Assembly (NCBI GenBank): GCA_007050885.1
Contig: SMYQ01000039.1
Location: 1-5,287 of the forward strand
Source: Candidatus Bathyarchaeota archaeon
Lineage (GTDB): Archaea; Thermoproteota; Bathyarchaeia; 40CM-2-53-6; RBG-13-38-9
Reading direction: 5' to 3'
DNA length: 5,287 nt
Shown here: positions 4,184 through 5,287 of the stretch, piece by piece
Layout: each line of letters opens with the position of its first letter
How positions within the stretch are numbered: the stretch's first letter is position 1
Program-made: the position numbers and the translations under genes
The notes under the pieces: generated by a model
Database searches by the model: none
Told to the model about the DNA's origin: nothing
What the model saw: the letters and a program-made list of their open reading frames with translations, nothing else

Positions 4184-4991
4184 GACGCTATTGGATCTTG
4201 GACAGAACATAAACCAATCAATAGAATACGCTAAGAAACTATTCTCCGAAGCTGGTAGATTGGTAATACTGATCATACTAGACATTATACCTATTATCAA
4301 TCTGATAGTAGCAGGTTATATAGCGAGAGTAATTAGGGAAACACCTAGTGTAGAATCTCCACCAAAACTTGAAAATTATGGTAATATGTGGATCGATGGA
4401 CTGAAAATTGCTATTGCATCCCTGATATACATGATAATACCTTTGATTCTAATCATGCTTGGGGGCATGTCTCTATTTGCAGGCTTTATGATGCCTGGCC
4501 AAGCACCTGGATTCGACAGTTCGCTATTCTGGATGATCCCAGCAGGCTTGGGCGCAGTGTTTTTTGGAATAGGCATAATATTTGCATTCCTTGTAGCGAT
4601 TATATTGGCAATGGCAATAGTTCACATGATAAAAACTGATAATTTCGGTAAAGCCTTCGCTGTCGGTGAAATATTAGGCATTATTGGTAAGATCGGTTGG
4701 GGAAGCTATATTGTATGGCTAATTGTTATCTTCATCTTTGCAGTCATAGTGGGTGCTATAGGTGCGATACCTGTTATTGGTTGGCTCATATCGCTAGTAA
4801 TATCACCAATATTCGGGGTATTTGCAGCACGTTCCGCAGCATTGACATATGCAAGTTCTGAATCTCCGACTGTAACTACTGTTCCAACGGCTCCTGCAGG
4901 AGCACCTTCAGGGAAGAAGTTCTGTATTTCATGTGGAGCAGAGATACCCGATGAGGCAACATTTTGCCCCGGATGTGGTAAACCTCAATAA
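4182..4991 (+). CDS. DUF4013 polytopic membrane protein with C-terminal zinc ribbon
   Basis: This 269-residue protein fits DUF4013 (PF13197). The diagnostic segment is near 36-53 (I-P-I-I-N-L-I-V-A-G-Y then R-V-I-R-E-T), followed by W70-I-D-G-L-K and a glycine- and isoleucine-rich membrane core. Likely membrane helices are at about 26-47, 74-101, 117-150 (possibly two), 174-195 and 197-222. Residues 226-245 form a flexible P/T/A/G linker. Residues 246-269 form a zinc ribbon with C248-x2-C251 and C262-x2-C265 and the usual P-D-E-A-T-F-C-P-G-C-G pattern. Family members are common in archaea and have no known function. The ribbon should lie in the cytoplasm and may bind a partner protein or nucleic acid. 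The start is GTG 4182 (GAGG 12 bases upstream) or TTG 4191, which has the better-placed AGGTGA; the difference is three residues. The gene follows the small membrane block after 81 bases and ends at a T-rich terminator. Confidence 0.88.
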   Translation: MTLLDLGQNINQSIEYAKKLFSEAGRLVILIILDIIPIINLIVAGYIARVIRETPSVESPPKLENYGNMWIDGLKIAIASLIYMIIPLILIMLGGMSLFAGFMMPGQAPGFDSSLFWMIPAGLGAVFFGIGIIFAFLVAIILAMAIVHMIKTDNFGKAFAVGEILGIIGKIGWGSYIVWLIVIFIFAVIVGAIGAIPVIGWLISLVISPIFGVFAARSAALTYASSESPTVTTVPTAPAGAPSGKKFCISCGAEIPDEATFCPGCGKPQ

Positions 4992-5008
4992 AATACCACA
5001 ACACTTTC

Positions 5009-5022
5009 CCTTTTTTTATTTT
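5009..5022 (+). terminator. T-rich archaeal-type terminator after the DUF4013 gene
   Basis: A run of seven T (5011-5017), then an A and four more T, follows the stop codon by about 20 bases and has no strong stem. Archaeal RNA polymerase stops on such T tracts. It lies in the 39-base gap between convergent genes. On the minus strand a short T-rich stretch opposite 4987-4995 could serve the other gene. Confidence 0.6.
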
Positions 5023-5030
5023 GTATATTA

Positions 5031-5287
5031 TTATTCACCAATTATTTGGAGTACTAGATTTCTTGCTCTTGATCTAACATCAAACTCAATGAATACGATC
5101 TGCTGCCAAGTTCCAAGAATTAATTTACTGTCATTGAAAGGAACTGTTAAACTTGGGCCTAGAATTGAAGCTCTAACATGAGAATGACCATTTCCATCAT
5201 GCCATCTCTTCTCGTGTTCATAACTTAGGTTTCGTGGAGCAAGTCTTTCGAAAGCTGCAGGCAAATCCTCTAGTAAACCTGGTTCAT
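5031..5287 (-). CDS. YjbQ/UPF0047 family protein, C-terminal part (cut by window edge)
   Basis: The minus-strand frame is open from the window edge to a TAA at 5031-5033 and shows about 84 residues, the C-terminal 60 percent of a family that is usually about 130-140 residues long. The visible part starts E-P-G-L-L-E-D-L-P and contains the family core: Y-E-H, then D-G-N-G-H-S-H, R-A-S-I-L-G-P-S, and L-G-T-W-Q-Q, ending R-N-L-V-L-Q-I-I-G-E. The histidines of the H-S-H and Y-E-H motifs are the conserved putative metal or catalytic site. Escherichia coli YjbQ has been reported to have a weak thiamine-phosphate synthase activity; the physiological role in archaea is unsettled. A TTG at 5264 is not the start, because the conserved sequence continues upstream of it without a stop. 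The gene converges on the DUF4013 gene and so belongs to another transcript. Confidence 0.92.
   Translation of the reverse strand, partial: EPGLLEDLPAAFERLAPRNLSYEHEKRWHDGNGHSHVRASILGPSLTVPFNDSKLILGTWQQIVFIEFDVRSRARNLVLQIIGE

Noticed and set aside
4388..4639. Forward 83-codon open frame within the DUF4013 gene.
   Set aside because: It lies in another frame of a well-supported gene, and its composition is rich in W, H and C and unlike a real protein.
4933..5181. Forward 82-codon open frame spanning the end of the DUF4013 gene and the yjbQ-like region.
   Set aside because: It overlaps the zinc ribbon in another frame and is antisense to the clear YjbQ sequence.

Overview
The window is AT-rich and looks archaeal. 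It carries a DUF2110-type protein (a family I know only from archaea), a DUF4013 membrane protein with a C-terminal zinc ribbon, TTTATA-like boxes upstream of several genes, and Shine-Dalgarno sites of the GGAGGTGA type mixed with starts that lack one. The corrinoid protein and medium-chain dehydrogenase would fit an anaerobic lineage such as Bathyarchaeia, Asgard archaea or methanogen relatives. The sequence alone does not settle which.

Layout, left to right. (1) 1-90 is a leader with a possible TATA box, followed by a complete corrinoid (B12-binding) methyl-carrier protein at 91-735. (2) 736-859 is a 124-base regulatory spacer holding two TATA-like boxes, overlapping small hairpins and a perfect 10+3+10 palindrome. 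(3) 860-3264 is a tight unit of three genes: a zinc-dependent dehydrogenase, an HD-domain phosphohydrolase that overlaps its end, and a DUF2110 protein four bases further on. (4) 3308-4100 holds three small membrane proteins: two single-helix, tail-anchored paralogues and one two-helix protein. Their order and shape resemble the bacterial ElaB/YqjD (DUF883) plus YqjE arrangement. (5) 4182-4991 encodes a DUF4013 polytopic membrane protein ending in a CxxC-CxxC zinc ribbon. (6) 5031-5287, on the minus strand, is the C-terminal part of a YjbQ/UPF0047 protein cut by the window edge. It converges on the DUF4013 gene over a T-rich terminator region.

Likely cooperation: the corrinoid protein needs a methyltransferase that is not in the window, so the C1 or methylamine-type pathway is only half seen. 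The dehydrogenase-HD-DUF2110 unit is probably co-transcribed, although the products do not obviously share a pathway. The three small membrane proteins, perhaps with the DUF4013 protein, form a membrane-associated block. The hairpin that buries the ribosome-binding site of the second small gene is the most distinctive regulatory structure here. I see no RNA genes, CRISPR arrays, insertion sequences or attachment sites, and no gene-free stretch longer than 124 bases.
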